Part shown: in pieces, positions 52,939 to 62,626 of the stretch | Layout of the letters: every line of letters starts with the position of its first letter | Numbering within the stretch: the stretch's first letter is position 1 | DNA from: an uncultured Johnsonella sp. | GTDB lineage: Bacteria; Bacillota; Clostridia; Lachnospirales; Lachnospiraceae | DNA: 64,000 nt | Direction of reading: 5' to 3' | NCBI GenBank assembly: GCA_937927235.1 | Contig: CALBCM010000027.1 | Coordinates: 1-64,000, forward strand | Made by a program: the position numbers and the translations under genes | The notes under the pieces: model-generated | What the model was told of the DNA's origin: nothing | Databases searched by the model: none | The model's input: the letters and a program-made list of their open reading frames with translations, nothing else

Positions 52939-53618
52939 AAGCTTACCATTAATAATAATATTCCTGTAAAGACAATTATAAAATCAATTTTTCCAGGTTT
53001 AGCCTCTCTGTAAAAAGTTTTTTTGCAATTATACTCTATGCCTTTTGTAATCATTGAAGCAGTTATAATTTCTCCGGTTGCAAATGCCTTATTAATCATA
53101 GGCACTATATAAAATTCTATGCTTCTGCCGGGCTTTCTTATATCAAACCCAAAGCCTCTTACTATAAGTCCCTCTTTGATTTCCTTAAAATAATCCATAT
53201 AATCAGGCAAAAATCTGAAAAATATAGCAACTGCGACACAGAGCCTGTTTGGCAGCTGCAGGTATCTTAAAGAATTCATAATCTGAGATGTATCGTAAGA
53301 AGTCATAGCAGCCGATAAAAGCCATAAAGGATAAAGCTTGATGCCTATTAAAGCCATGCTGTACAATGCTCCAACCCAGGCTCCCTGACGTATGAAATAG
53401 TTAATTAAATAAATCAAAGCATAGAGCAAAACGAATGCAGCCGCAAAGTATACGGCTTTCCTTTTATTTAAGACAAGTAAAATGATAAAGCAACATCCTG
53501 TTATAATCCAGTAAATATAAGCAGTGCTTATCAATGTAGTTAAAGTGAAAATTATAATTAACATACATATACTTAAAGGTTTTATCACCGGAGAATTATT
53601 GATGAAATAATTATTCAT
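52917..53618 (-). CDS. ecfT: ECF transporter T component
   Basis: This 233-aa membrane protein has about five membrane segments and the conserved cytoplasmic Ala-Arg-Gly-like motif (GLIVRGFGFDIRKPG, near residue 150) that couples to the ATPases. FLPDYMDYFKEIKEGLIVRG is typical. It lies 19 bp downstream of the S component and overlaps the ATPase gene. Confidence 0.92.
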   Translation of the reverse strand: MNNYFINNSPVIKPLSICMLIIIFTLTTLISTAYIYWIITGCCFIILLVLNKRKAVYFAAAFVLLYALIYLINYFIRQGAWVGALYSMALIGIKLYPLWLLSAAMTSYDTSQIMNSLRYLQLPNRLCVAVAIFFRFLPDYMDYFKEIKEGLIVRGFGFDIRKPGRSIEFYIVPMINKAFATGEIITASMITKGIEYNCKKTFYREAKPGKIDFIIVFTGILLLMVSLWIKYFQ

Positions 53619-53637
53619 AAATTAAACCTTCCTTCAC

Positions 53638-54249
53638 TTATTTCAGGATTCCTCCATGATTTGCGTATGAGGTTTTATTTTTATTAAAAAATCTTTTATT
53701 AACCTGTTTCCCGAAAAGAGTGCCTATAAATGAAGCAACTATCTGTATTAACAGAATTATCATTATATTTCTGAAATTTAAAAAGATATCATGTATACGC
53801 TGCACCGCCTCAAGCGTAAATAAATTCGGAAAGGTTTTGACCAGTCCCTGAACTCCTAAGATTAATATGAAGAAAAAACCGTGTAAAGAATATACAGCCT
53901 GAGATATAATATATGAAACCGCAATGGTGGTATCGTTAGTATAATTTTCTGCCTTAAATATAATAACCTCACCTACCAAGCCTGCCGCCAAAAGTATAAA
54001 CAACATAGGGAAAAAGCCGATTAACGTATAAACAAGCCCCATAATTAAATAGTAAAGAAATACTGTTCCTCTCTTATGTATCTTATGGCACATCGCAAAG
54101 TAGATGGGAGCAGAGAGCAAGCTCCCCAATGAAGTATTTAAAAACAATCCGTATATTCCAAATATTTCAACAACCATCCCAAGTACCATACTTATCACAA
54201 GACCTGCGACTCCCAATAAAGTTATAACTATCACATCTTTTAATTTCAT
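53638..54249 (-). CDS. ECF substrate-binding (S) component, Trep_Strep/MptD family
   Basis: This 203-aa membrane protein has six predicted segments. The sequence (KDVIVITLLGVAGLVISM, GSLLSAPIYFAMCHKIHKRGT, GFFPMLFILLAAGLVGE) fits the Trep_Strep/MptD family of S components, whose substrate is not known with certainty. It is the first gene of the ecf operon and is divergent from asnS. The dedicated operon suggests a single substrate. Confidence 0.85.
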   Translation of the reverse strand: MKLKDVIVITLLGVAGLVISMVLGMVVEIFGIYGLFLNTSLGSLLSAPIYFAMCHKIHKRGTVFLYYLIMGLVYTLIGFFPMLFILLAAGLVGEVIIFKAENYTNDTTIAVSYIISQAVYSLHGFFFILILGVQGLVKTFPNLFTLEAVQRIHDIFLNFRNIMIILLIQIVASFIGTLFGKQVNKRFFNKNKTSYANHGGILK

Positions 54250-54398
54250 TTTGATCCTCCTTATTTTGTACTGCCTAATATATTATATACAATGAGAATA
54301 CTACTATTTCCAGCTTTATTCAAGTAATTTTACTAAAATGATTAGCCATTTTAGCTTTATAAAATCTCATCTTTTACTATACTATTTCTGTATACTTA

Positions 54399-54407
54399 TG
54401 CTATAAT
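54399..54407 (+). promoter_or_regulatory. Extended -10 promoter upstream of asnS
   Basis: TGCTATAAT is a consensus extended -10. The leader to the asnS ATG would be about 130 bases and AT-rich. I saw no T-box specifier or antiterminator motif in it, so asnS regulation by uncharged tRNA is not supported here. Confidence 0.5.
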
Positions 54408-54541
54408 GATATGAATCAGTATTTTTCACAGCATATATAGCAAATTTGCCAATTTTTACATAATATTTAATAAAATATTAAGCTTAAATATAATTTACTG
54501 ATAAGAATATAATATATAATATACAGAAGAGAGGCAAGCGT

Positions 54542-55933
54542 ATGAACTTAGTAAATATACGTGATATTTATAAAAATCCAAAAAATTATATAGAGCAGGA
54601 AATAGAGCTTGGAGGCTGGGTACGCTCAAACCGTGATTCAAAAGCTTTTGGTTTTATAATGCTCAGTGACGGTACCTGTTTTGAGCAGCTGCAAATAGTT
54701 TATAGTGAAAGCCTTGGTAATTTTGAAGAAATCAGAAAAATAAATATAGGGGCTGCGCTTATTATCAAGGGTAAGCTTGTGGAAACTCCGGAGGCAAAGC
54801 AGCCCTTTGAAATACAGGCAACTGCTGTTAAAGTAGAGGGTCTTTCCTCACCTGAGTACCCTCTCCAGAAAAAACGTCATTCACTTGAGTTTTTACGCAG
54901 CATCTCGCATCTCAGACCAAGAACAAATACTTTCCAGGCAGTATTCAGAGTACGCTCACTTATTGCCTTTGCCATACATAGCTTTTTTTATGAAAGAGGC
55001 TTTGTATATGTTCATACTCCTATAATCACAGGCAGTGATGCCGAAGGTGCCGGAGAAATGTTTAGAGTCACTACTCTCAATCTTGACAGCCCACCTAGAA
55101 CCGCAAAAGGAGAGGTAGATTTCTCGCAGGACTTTTTCAATAAAGAAACTTCACTTACTGTCAGCGGACAGTTAAACGGAGAAGCTTTTGCTATGGCATT
55201 TAAAAATATTTATACCTTCGGTCCGACCTTCAGAGCTGAAAATTCAAATACGGCAAGACATGCCGCCGAATTTTGGATGATAGAGCCTGAAATGGCATTC
55301 GCAGACCTTGTCGATAATATGGATGTCGCCGAGAGCATGCTTAAGTATATTATAAACTTTGTACTTGAAAGCGCTCCTGAGGAAATGAAATTTTTTAATG
55401 ATTTTATAGATAAGGGGCTGCTTGAAAGACTTAAAAATGTTGCAGAATCAGACTTTGGGCGTATCACCTACACCGAAGCTATAGAAATCCTTGAAAAGCA
55501 TAATAATAAATTTGAATATAAGGTAAGCTGGGGCTGCGACCTTCAAACTGAACATGAAAGGTATCTTACTGAAAAAATTTTCAAAAAGCCTGTATTTGTA
55601 ACTGATTATCCAAAGGATATAAAAGCCTTTTATATGAAGCTTAACCCTGATAATAAAACCGTTGCTGCCATGGACTGTCTGGTACCCGGAATAGGTGAAA
55701 TCATAGGAGGCAGTCAGCGTGAAGACAATTATGCTAAGCTTGTGGAACGAATCAACGCTCTCAATATGGATATAAGCTCCTACGGCTTTTACCTCGACTT
55801 AAGAAAATACGGTTCTGCTACACATTCAGGCTTCGGTCTTGGATTTGAAAGATGTGTGATGTACCTTACAGGTATTTCAAATATAAGAGATGTGCTTCCT
55901 TTCCCTCGTACAGTAGGAAACTGTGAGATATAA
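54542..55933 (+). CDS. asnS: Asparaginyl-tRNA synthetase
   Basis: This 463-aa class IIb synthetase has an N-terminal OB-fold anticodon-binding domain (about residues 15-105), motif 2 (FRAENSNTARHAAEFWMIEPE) and motif 3 (GFGLGFERCVMYLTGISNIRDVLPFPR). The last is diagnostic for AsnRS rather than AspRS. A GAGAGG ribosome binding site precedes the ATG. It is followed within 26 bp by the nuclease genes and is probably co-transcribed with them. Confidence 0.96.
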   Translation: MNLVNIRDIYKNPKNYIEQEIELGGWVRSNRDSKAFGFIMLSDGTCFEQLQIVYSESLGNFEEIRKINIGAALIIKGKLVETPEAKQPFEIQATAVKVEGLSSPEYPLQKKRHSLEFLRSISHLRPRTNTFQAVFRVRSLIAFAIHSFFYERGFVYVHTPIITGSDAEGAGEMFRVTTLNLDSPPRTAKGEVDFSQDFFNKETSLTVSGQLNGEAFAMAFKNIYTFGPTFRAENSNTARHAAEFWMIEPEMAFADLVDNMDVAESMLKYIINFVLESAPEEMKFFNDFIDKGLLERLKNVAESDFGRITYTEAIEILEKHNNKFEYKVSWGCDLQTEHERYLTEKIFKKPVFVTDYPKDIKAFYMKLNPDNKTVAAMDCLVPGIGEIIGGSQREDNYAKLVERINALNMDISSYGFYLDLRKYGSATHSGFGLGFERCVMYLTGISNIRDVLPFPRTVGNCEI

Positions 55934-55959
55934 TATTATAAAATTATCTGGGTGAAATT

Positions 55960-57030
55960 ATGAAACTTATACATACTGGTGACCTTCATTATGGAATGAA
56001 TCCCGATACCAACAAGCCCTGGAGCAAAGAAAGAGCTGCGGATATAAAAAATTCTCTTTCTATTATAGTAAATGAATGTAAAAAAAGACAGGTTGACCTT
56101 TTGCTCATAGCTGGAGACCTCTTTCACAGGCAGCCTATAATCAGGGATATAAAAGAGGTCAGCTACCTTTTTTCCACTATCCCTCAAGTAAATGTAATTA
56201 TAACAGCGGGCAACCACGACCGAATCAGTGAAAATTCAGCAATACATTCTTTTCCCTGGTCCGACAATGTACACTATATAAAAACTCCTGATATAAGCAG
56301 TGTTTTTCTTCCTGATATTAATACTGAAATCTACGGCTTTTCATATTATACTTATGAAATACGTGAAAACCTGCTTGCAGGAATTAAGGCTCCTGACAAC
56401 GGCCGTATCAATATACTTATGGCACACGGCGGAGATTTAAGTCATGTGCCCTTTGATAAAAATGAACTGGGCAGGGCAGGCTTTTCCTATGTTGCGCTCG
56501 GACATATACATAAGCCTCAGGTACTTGTTGAAAATAAAGTGGTTTACTGTGGTTCTCCTGAGCCTCTCGATATTACTGAAACCGGCAGGCACGGATTCTA
56601 CTATGCTGAAATTGATGATATAAGTGCAGAAGTGGTCAAGCTTGAATTTATTCCTTCCGCACGTGTACAATATATATCACTGATAATAAATGTAAGTCCT
56701 GCCTCAACTAATTCTGAGCTTTTAATGAGCATTTCAGATGAGGTAAATAAAAGAGGCTTAAATAATATTTACAGAATAAAAATACGCGGTGTGCGCGACC
56801 CTGATATTGAGTTCGATTTAGGAATTTTCCAAAATAAAATTAAAATTTCACAAATCATAGATGATACTGAGCCTCAATATAATTTTGCCAAGCTCTGTGC
56901 TGACCACCCTACTGACATGATAGGCTTTTTTATCCAGGAATTTTATAAGCCTGAGCTTAGTGATGTTGATAAAAAAGCACTTTGTTATGGTATAAATGCA
57001 CTTTTGCATACTACCGAAGAAAGGGGATAG
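55960..57030 (+). CDS. SbcD/YhaO-like DNA exonuclease
   Basis: This 356-aa calcineurin-fold nuclease has metal-binding motifs HTGDLHYG, LLIAGDLFHR, ITAGNHDR, MAHGG and ALGHIHKPQ, all intact. It corresponds to SbcD/YhaO, the nuclease partner of an SMC-like ATPase in double-strand break processing. The ATPase gene begins 3 bp after its stop. Confidence 0.93.
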   Translation: MKLIHTGDLHYGMNPDTNKPWSKERAADIKNSLSIIVNECKKRQVDLLLIAGDLFHRQPIIRDIKEVSYLFSTIPQVNVIITAGNHDRISENSAIHSFPWSDNVHYIKTPDISSVFLPDINTEIYGFSYYTYEIRENLLAGIKAPDNGRINILMAHGGDLSHVPFDKNELGRAGFSYVALGHIHKPQVLVENKVVYCGSPEPLDITETGRHGFYYAEIDDISAEVVKLEFIPSARVQYISLIINVSPASTNSELLMSISDEVNKRGLNNIYRIKIRGVRDPDIEFDLGIFQNKIKISQIIDDTEPQYNFAKLCADHPTDMIGFFIQEFYKPELSDVDKKALCYGINALLHTTEERG

Positions 57031-57032
57031 GA

Positions 57033-58898
57033 ATGAAGCTTCTTGAAATTGATATAAAGGGATTTGGTAAATTTCATGGGCAGCACATAGATTTCGGTAA
57101 TAAGCTTAATATTATCTATGGCTATAATGAAACCGGAAAATCCACTATACATACTTTTATAAGAGCTATGCTCTACGGTCTGGAAAGAGCAAGAGGCCGT
57201 GCAAGCAAAAATGATACCTGGTCAAGATATGAGCCTTGGGATATTGAAAGTCCCTATGCAGGTGTTATGAAGGTAGAATATAATAATGAAGTCTACAGAA
57301 TTGAAAGAAACTTTTCAAAAAATGCCGCCAATCCCCTCATTATTGTCAATGAAAGCCGAGGACTGCCGGTAGAAAATCCCAAAGCTCTCCTTGATGAGCT
57401 TATGTGCGGGCTTACTGAGACCGCCTATGCAAATACGGTAAGCATAGGTCAGCTTAAAAGTGCTACTGAAAAGGGTATGATTAATGAGCTGAAACACCAT
57501 ATTTCAAATATGAACAGCTCCGGAGATTTTTCAATAAATATTACTAAAGCAGGCGAGCTTCTTAAAGCCCAAAAAAAGGTTTTTACTTCACAAATACATC
57601 ACGAGGCTACACAAGACTATAACGCAAACCTTACTGAAATTATAAATATAGAAAAAGAGATAAATTCTCCCCTATATATAAATACTATAAATTTCTTAAG
57701 AGAAGAGAAAGAGAAAAATCAACAAAAAGAAGCCGAGCTTCTTAAAGCCCGAGCAAAGCTTATGGAAGAGCTTTCAACTAATCATCAAATTCTTGAAGAT
57801 AACGGCTTTGATGACAGAGATGAAATAGAAGAATTTCAAAGCGACCTCAACTCGGTATATCAAAATTTTGACTATGCTAAAAGTAAGGTTTCCAAACAGC
57901 ACTTTAAGTTTGTAGCAGTATTAAGCATAATACTTTCCGTCCTTTTTGCCGCGCTCACAGTTTATTTATTTATTTCAGGACCTGAAAACCTAAGCAGCAG
58001 CTCATCAATTTTAAAGCATAATATTTTTCTTGGAGTAAGTGCAGTGCTCTGCCTGGGTTTTTTAATTGCTTCCGAATTTATAATAAAAACTTTTTCTTCA
58101 CAGAAAAAGCTTTTAAAAACTGCCACCTCAGAGCTTCTTGAACTTTTTGACGGCATGGATGAAGACTTGGACGAGCCTCTGCCGGATTTGGAGATTCTTA
58201 ATGAAAACCTTGATGCTCTGCAAGATATTTCATTAAAAATCAGTAATTTAGAGAGAGAAGTTGAAAGCATTGACGAAGAAATTTCTCAGCTGCACAGCCT
58301 TAATGAAAGATATGATTCTAAAATTGAGCTTCAGCAAAAAAATCAGTGGGAGCTTGAAAAGCAAATTGAACATCTTTCCAACCTCAGAGATGAAAATACT
58401 ACACTTAAACATGTCATTTCTGAAAATGACAGGCTGCAAACCGAAGTTTCTGCGATAGATATGGCGTATGAAACGATACAGCAGCTCTCTCTTACAATCA
58501 GAAATTCTTTTGGCATGCATCTCAATGCGGAAGCCTCAAAATTTATTAAAGCTATCACCGATGGTGTTTATGATTCAATGTCAGTTGATGAAAATCTTAA
58601 TGTATTTATGAATACCAAGAATAAACTTGTCCCTATAGAGCAGCTCAGCAGCGGAACTATGGACCAGATTTATCTGGCACTGAGACTTGCAAGCACTAAG
58701 CTGCTTCAGGGAGAGGGAGAGCCGCTCCCTCTTATCTTTGACGACAGCTTCGTAAACTATGATGAACATAGACTTTTAACCACTCTGACCTGGCTCAATA
58801 AATTTTATGACACGCAAATCCTTGTATTTACCTGCCATAAAAGAGAGGCTTTCCTGCTGCATGAAGCTGAAACCGAATTTAATCTTATACAGATATAA
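57033..58898 (+). CDS. YhaN/SbcC-like membrane-inserted AAA ATPase
   Basis: This 621-aa protein starts at ATG 57033 (AAAGGGGAT site), giving the family N-terminus KLLEIDIKGFGKFHG. Walker A is GYNETGKST (near residue 35), the signature is LSSGTMDQIYLALRL and Walker B is PLIFDDSFVNYDEHR. Two membrane segments (about residues 291-315 and 328-352) sit between the two coiled-coil arms, where SbcC has its zinc hook, and no CxxC occurs. It is much shorter than SbcC (about 1,000 aa). With the SbcD-like partner it probably forms a membrane-tethered nuclease complex. Confidence 0.88.
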   Translation: MKLLEIDIKGFGKFHGQHIDFGNKLNIIYGYNETGKSTIHTFIRAMLYGLERARGRASKNDTWSRYEPWDIESPYAGVMKVEYNNEVYRIERNFSKNAANPLIIVNESRGLPVENPKALLDELMCGLTETAYANTVSIGQLKSATEKGMINELKHHISNMNSSGDFSINITKAGELLKAQKKVFTSQIHHEATQDYNANLTEIINIEKEINSPLYINTINFLREEKEKNQQKEAELLKARAKLMEELSTNHQILEDNGFDDRDEIEEFQSDLNSVYQNFDYAKSKVSKQHFKFVAVLSIILSVLFAALTVYLFISGPENLSSSSSILKHNIFLGVSAVLCLGFLIASEFIIKTFSSQKKLLKTATSELLELFDGMDEDLDEPLPDLEILNENLDALQDISLKISNLEREVESIDEEISQLHSLNERYDSKIELQQKNQWELEKQIEHLSNLRDENTTLKHVISENDRLQTEVSAIDMAYETIQQLSLTIRNSFGMHLNAEASKFIKAITDGVYDSMSVDENLNVFMNTKNKLVPIEQLSSGTMDQIYLALRLASTKLLQGEGEPLPLIFDDSFVNYDEHRLLTTLTWLNKFYDTQILVFTCHKREAFLLHEAETEFNLIQI

Positions 58899-58926
58899 AT
58901 ATAAGAGCCCTGGAATAATCCCAAAT

Positions 58927-58977
58927 AGAAAAAACGCCGGAACCGGTATCTGCCGGAGTCGGCGTTTCTTTACTTTA
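58927..58977. terminator. Structured bidirectional terminator, repeat copy B
   Basis: This lies between the convergent YhaN-like and NlpC/P60 genes. The outer stem AACGCCG/CGGCGTT with A/T flanks encloses an internal loop (GAA/AGT) and an inner CCGGT/GCCGG stem with a 4-base loop. It matches copy A (15651-15706) through the loops and the downstream TTTACTTTA. Confidence 0.8.
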
Positions 58978-59032
58978 AATATACGCTATTTTATTAAAAA
59001 TATGTTTTTAATAGAGTGCAGATTCTTTCCAC

Positions 59033-60733
59033 CTAGAAGATTCTCCAGCCAACTATAAAATTCCTCTGCCACCAGCCGCCTAAAGACCTGGTAACCACTC
59101 TGCCGTTTGACGACGAAGCATCAATTACAGCGCCTCCGCCTGCACATATCCCCACATGCCCGCTCACTACGACTATATCGCCGGCTCTTAAATCTGAAAA
59201 GCTGCTTATTCGGGTATATTTTCCTACACTCTGCCAGCCTGAGCTTGTCAGATAGCTCTGATTTACACCTGCATTATTCAGGCACCAATACACAAAGCCT
59301 GAACAGTCAAATGCTCCCGGTCCCTTAGCCCCCCACACATAAGGAGTTCCGACCTTGGAAGAAGCTACGGAAAGCAAGGTTCCAACTCCTCCTCCGCCTG
59401 TGTAGGCAGGTGCTGAATTACCACCGCCGCTCTTATTGCTTTTTCCGGAATTGCCGCCTCTGTTATTATTGCCGCCGCTTCTTACAGCTGCAGTAGTTTT
59501 AGGTACTACCGGTGCCGGTCTTACCGCATTTTCTGCCGTAAGCTTCGCTATAGTGAAAGCACCTACCGAGCCGTCTGCTGAAAGTGAATTTCTTGACTGA
59601 AAGGCTTTGACAGCCTGAACAGTTTCTTCTCCAAAATATCCGCTTATATTGTCAGCCGGCAGATAGCCCCATTTATTCAACATCTTTTGAACATTTTTTA
59701 CCTGCTCACTCTGGTCGCCAAGTGAAAGACCGTTTGGAATGGCAGTGCCTGAAAGGATAGCTGCCCTTGTAGAGGGTCCCAAATATCCGTCAACCACCTG
59801 GTCATTTTTAGACTGAAAAGCTTTAACCGCTATTATGGTATCATCTCCATAGCTTCCGTCAGGTACACTGGTCATATAGCCAAGCTCAAAAAGCTTTTTC
59901 TGCAAGGCAAGCACTACATCGCTTTTTTCACCATAAGCAAGGAGATTTGCCTTAACCTGGTCGGAATAAATCAGATTAAGAGTCTTTAGTCCCACCTTTC
60001 CGTCCTGCTCGAGTGAGTTTACCTCCTGAAGCTTTTTCACCGCTTCTTCAGTTTTATCTCCAAAGCTGCCGCTGACCTGCCCCTCTTCTGCAAGATAGCC
60101 AAGCTCATAAAGTCTTGACTGTATTCTGTAAATATCGTCTCCTGAATCTCCGTTTTTAGCCGCATAAAACTTGGCGTCTTCCGCCATTATCATTTCGTAA
60201 GTGCTTCTTCCTACTATACCGTCTTGTGACAAATCATTCTGTCTTTGGAAAATTTTAACTGCCGCCTCAGTCACCGGACCATAATAATCGGAGGGCTCAT
60301 CATTTTCCATAAATCCCAGATACATAAGCCTTTCCTGTAAGTCTTTTATAATAGGATGCTGAACCCCTATCCTTATAAATTCGGGTACAGGTGCTGTAGT
60401 AGGTACCGCCATATTCAGTGAAGGAAACTGTGCTCCCGTAGGTGAAAGTGCCATGACCTGAGCAGTCTGTGCATCGCTGCCTGCCATATCTGCCGATGAA
60501 GGCGTAGCCGGCGATATTTTGATAAATGCTCCGCTCACTGCTATTATCCCATAAATACATACTATTACGGCTACTGTGGCAATCCCGGCAATAACCTTAA
60601 AATTTGCAGTATCAGCAGCATAGAGCCTTATCCTATTAATAATATTTTGAAATAAAATCAGAAATTTATTATTTGTATTTTTACCAGCTTTTTTATTTTT
60701 TTTACTAATTTTTATCTCTTTCCTTTTCTTCAT
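59033..60733 (-). CDS. Peptidoglycan-binding NlpC/P60 cell-wall hydrolase
   Basis: This 566-aa protein has a basic cytoplasmic start, one membrane anchor (about residues 43-70), a linker, four peptidoglycan-binding-1 domains (about 120-405), a Gly/Asn/Ser-rich linker and an NlpC/P60 domain (about 455-566). The catalytic Cys is in FDCSGFVYW and the His in SGHVGICAG. It would cleave stem peptides in peptidoglycan. No ydaO-type riboswitch space exists upstream (the gap to ksgA is 86 bp). Confidence 0.93.
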   Translation of the reverse strand: MKKRKEIKISKKNKKAGKNTNNKFLILFQNIINRIRLYAADTANFKVIAGIATVAVIVCIYGIIAVSGAFIKISPATPSSADMAGSDAQTAQVMALSPTGAQFPSLNMAVPTTAPVPEFIRIGVQHPIIKDLQERLMYLGFMENDEPSDYYGPVTEAAVKIFQRQNDLSQDGIVGRSTYEMIMAEDAKFYAAKNGDSGDDIYRIQSRLYELGYLAEEGQVSGSFGDKTEEAVKKLQEVNSLEQDGKVGLKTLNLIYSDQVKANLLAYGEKSDVVLALQKKLFELGYMTSVPDGSYGDDTIIAVKAFQSKNDQVVDGYLGPSTRAAILSGTAIPNGLSLGDQSEQVKNVQKMLNKWGYLPADNISGYFGEETVQAVKAFQSRNSLSADGSVGAFTIAKLTAENAVRPAPVVPKTTAAVRSGGNNNRGGNSGKSNKSGGGNSAPAYTGGGGVGTLLSVASSKVGTPYVWGAKGPGAFDCSGFVYWCLNNAGVNQSYLTSSGWQSVGKYTRISSFSDLRAGDIVVVSGHVGICAGGGAVIDASSSNGRVVTRSLGGWWQRNFIVGWRIF

Positions 60734-60819
60734 AAATTTTAACCTGTATATAAATTAATCCGTTATTTAATATGATTAAAAAGTTATCTTTCCCATATAA
60801 TGCAGGTGTTTTTCAAAGC

Positions 60820-61686
60820 TTATGCCTGTATTGCAAGCTCGTCTGCAAGCCTTATGAAAGCATCTAAATCCAAGGCTTCTCCCCTTATAGCCGGATTAAG
60901 TCCGGTATTTTTTAATGCCTGTGCTATCCTCTCCTTATCAAATCCAAGCTCAGCTGAATTTATAAGCCCATTTTGCAGAGTCTTTCTTCTCTGATTAAAG
61001 GAAGCTCTGATAATTTTAAAAAGTAATGCTTCATTAATTGTTTTATAACCTTTTTTTTCTTTTATGTCAAGCTTTATTACTGCCGATTCGACTTTAGGCT
61101 TAGGTATGAAGCAGCTAGGCGATATTACTGCCACCAGGCTTGCCTCAGAGTAATATGCAACTGCCAGCGACATAGCACCATAGTCTTTACTTCCGGGAAG
61201 CGCCTGCATGCGCCTTGCCACCTCCTTCTGCACCATCACGGTTATGCTGTCCAGAGGATGCTTCTCTTCAAGAAGCTTCATAACTATCGCTGTAGTGATA
61301 TAATAAGGAAGATTTGCAACTACTTTTATCTTTCCTGAACCTGAATAGGCTTCAATTAGTTTTTTTATGTCCGTCTTCAATATATCCTTATTGACAATTT
61401 CAACATTTTTATATTCCGACAGAGTTTCATTTAATATAGGTATTAAAAGCTTGTCTATCTCAACCGCTATAACCTTTTTAGCTTTAGCAGCAAGCAGCTG
61501 TGTAAGGCTCCCTATGCCCGGACCTATCTCAATGACAATATCGCTGTCACCTATATCTGCCGAAGCTATTATCTTATCCAGCACATGAGCATCTATGAGA
61601 AAATTCTGACCGTATTTCTTGCATAAAGTGAACCTGTGCTTCTTTATTACATCAAGTGTGTTGGCAGGATTTGAAATCCTAAGCAT
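60820..61686 (-). CDS. ksgA: 16S rRNA (adenine1518-N6/adenine1519-N6)-dimethyltransferase
   Basis: This 288-aa RsmA/KsgA enzyme has KYGQNFLID, SAM motif I VIEIGPGIGSLTQLL, the NLPYYITTAIVMKLL catalytic motif and a C-terminal helical domain with SFNQRRKTLQNGL. It dimethylates the 3' end of 16S rRNA late in 30S assembly. It lies 14 bp downstream of tatD. The rnmV gene, which separates them in Bacillus, is absent. Confidence 0.96.
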   Translation of the reverse strand: MLRISNPANTLDVIKKHRFTLCKKYGQNFLIDAHVLDKIIASADIGDSDIVIEIGPGIGSLTQLLAAKAKKVIAVEIDKLLIPILNETLSEYKNVEIVNKDILKTDIKKLIEAYSGSGKIKVVANLPYYITTAIVMKLLEEKHPLDSITVMVQKEVARRMQALPGSKDYGAMSLAVAYYSEASLVAVISPSCFIPKPKVESAVIKLDIKEKKGYKTINEALLFKIIRASFNQRRKTLQNGLINSAELGFDKERIAQALKNTGLNPAIRGEALDLDAFIRLADELAIQA

Positions 61687-61700
61687 CTAATCTATCTCCT

Positions 61701-62471
61701 TTATTTCAACCTTTTATACAGTGCATAGGCATTTTCATTTGTCTGTTTAATAATATACTCCATACTTACTCCCTTGATATCAGCTATCGCTGCCGCCACA
61801 TATTTAAGATATAAGGAAGAATTTCTCTTTCCTCTAAAGGGTTCAGGAGCAAGATAGGGACAGTCCGTTTCAAGCACTATAGCCTCAATAGGTAAATACT
61901 CTATTACCTCCTTGAGCTTTCTTGCATTTTTAAAAGTAGCCACCCCTCCTATTCCAAAAAACATTCCAAGCTTCAGGTACTCTCTGGCAAGCTCCACCCC
62001 ATAGGAATAGCAGTGCATTACTCCGCCGATTTTCACAACCTTGCTTTCTTTTAATATATCAAAAGTATCCTGAGCAGCATCTCTTGAATGTATCACTACC
62101 GGAAGTGAAACCTCCGCTGCAAGCTCAAGCTGCTTTTTAAATACTTCTTTTTGCAGCTCTTTTTCCGAGTCCTCCCAGTGATAATCAAGTCCTATTTCTC
62201 CTATTGCAAGGACCTTTTTATTCTCACATATTTTCTTTATTTTATCAAGCACTTCTGCTGAAGCTTCTGCTGCATAGGAGGGATGTATGCCTGCACTTGC
62301 GTATATGCCGCCATATTTTTCTGCAAGCTCTATGCATTCTAAAGTAGTTTTTAGGTTAGTTCCTATATTGACAGCCTTTTCTATCCCCTGCTCATAAAGC
62401 TTCTTTATAATTTCATCTCTATCTAAATCAAAAGCTTCGTCATTATAGTGTGTGTGTGTATCTATTATCAT
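61701..62471 (-). CDS. tatD: TatD-family metal-dependent DNase/hydrolase
   Basis: This 256-aa TIM-barrel hydrolase has IDTHTHYNDEAFDLDRDEI, IGEIGLDYHW, PVVIHSRDA, GVMHCYS and VLETDCPYLAPEPFRGKRN, so all metal ligands are present. TatD enzymes act as 3'-5' DNases or D-aminoacyl-tRNA-type hydrolases. It is in the conserved metG-tatD-ksgA block. Confidence 0.95.
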   Translation of the reverse strand: MIIDTHTHYNDEAFDLDRDEIIKKLYEQGIEKAVNIGTNLKTTLECIELAEKYGGIYASAGIHPSYAAEASAEVLDKIKKICENKKVLAIGEIGLDYHWEDSEKELQKEVFKKQLELAAEVSLPVVIHSRDAAQDTFDILKESKVVKIGGVMHCYSYGVELAREYLKLGMFFGIGGVATFKNARKLKEVIEYLPIEAIVLETDCPYLAPEPFRGKRNSSLYLKYVAAAIADIKGVSMEYIIKQTNENAYALYKRLK

Positions 62472-62563
62472 CCTTTACCTCAAAGCTATAAATATATTTA
62501 CTGCTATTATATGCAGTATTATAAGGTGCACCTATTCAATATAATATTTTTCTGATATATGAA

Positions 62564-62605
62564 CAATATCTAAGGAGAGCTATAAAAGCTCTTCCTTAGA
62601 TATTG
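62564..62605 (-). terminator. Hairpin between metG and tatD
   Basis: Arms at 62564-62581 and 62587-62605 pair over about 18 bp with a single bulged base. It lies 22 bp after the metG stop. The T content beyond the stem on the minus strand is modest, so partial read-through into tatD is plausible. Confidence 0.65.
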
Positions 62606-62626
62606 CTATAAAATAATTATTTAATT

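Noticed and set aside
54420..54541. Possible T-box leader before asnS
   Set aside because: The leader is AT-rich with no conserved T-box antiterminator sequence and no strong terminator hairpin, so only a promoter is supported.
60734..60819. Possible ydaO-type c-di-AMP riboswitch before the NlpC/P60 gene
   Set aside because: The gap is too short to hold the riboswitch and no matching structure is visible.
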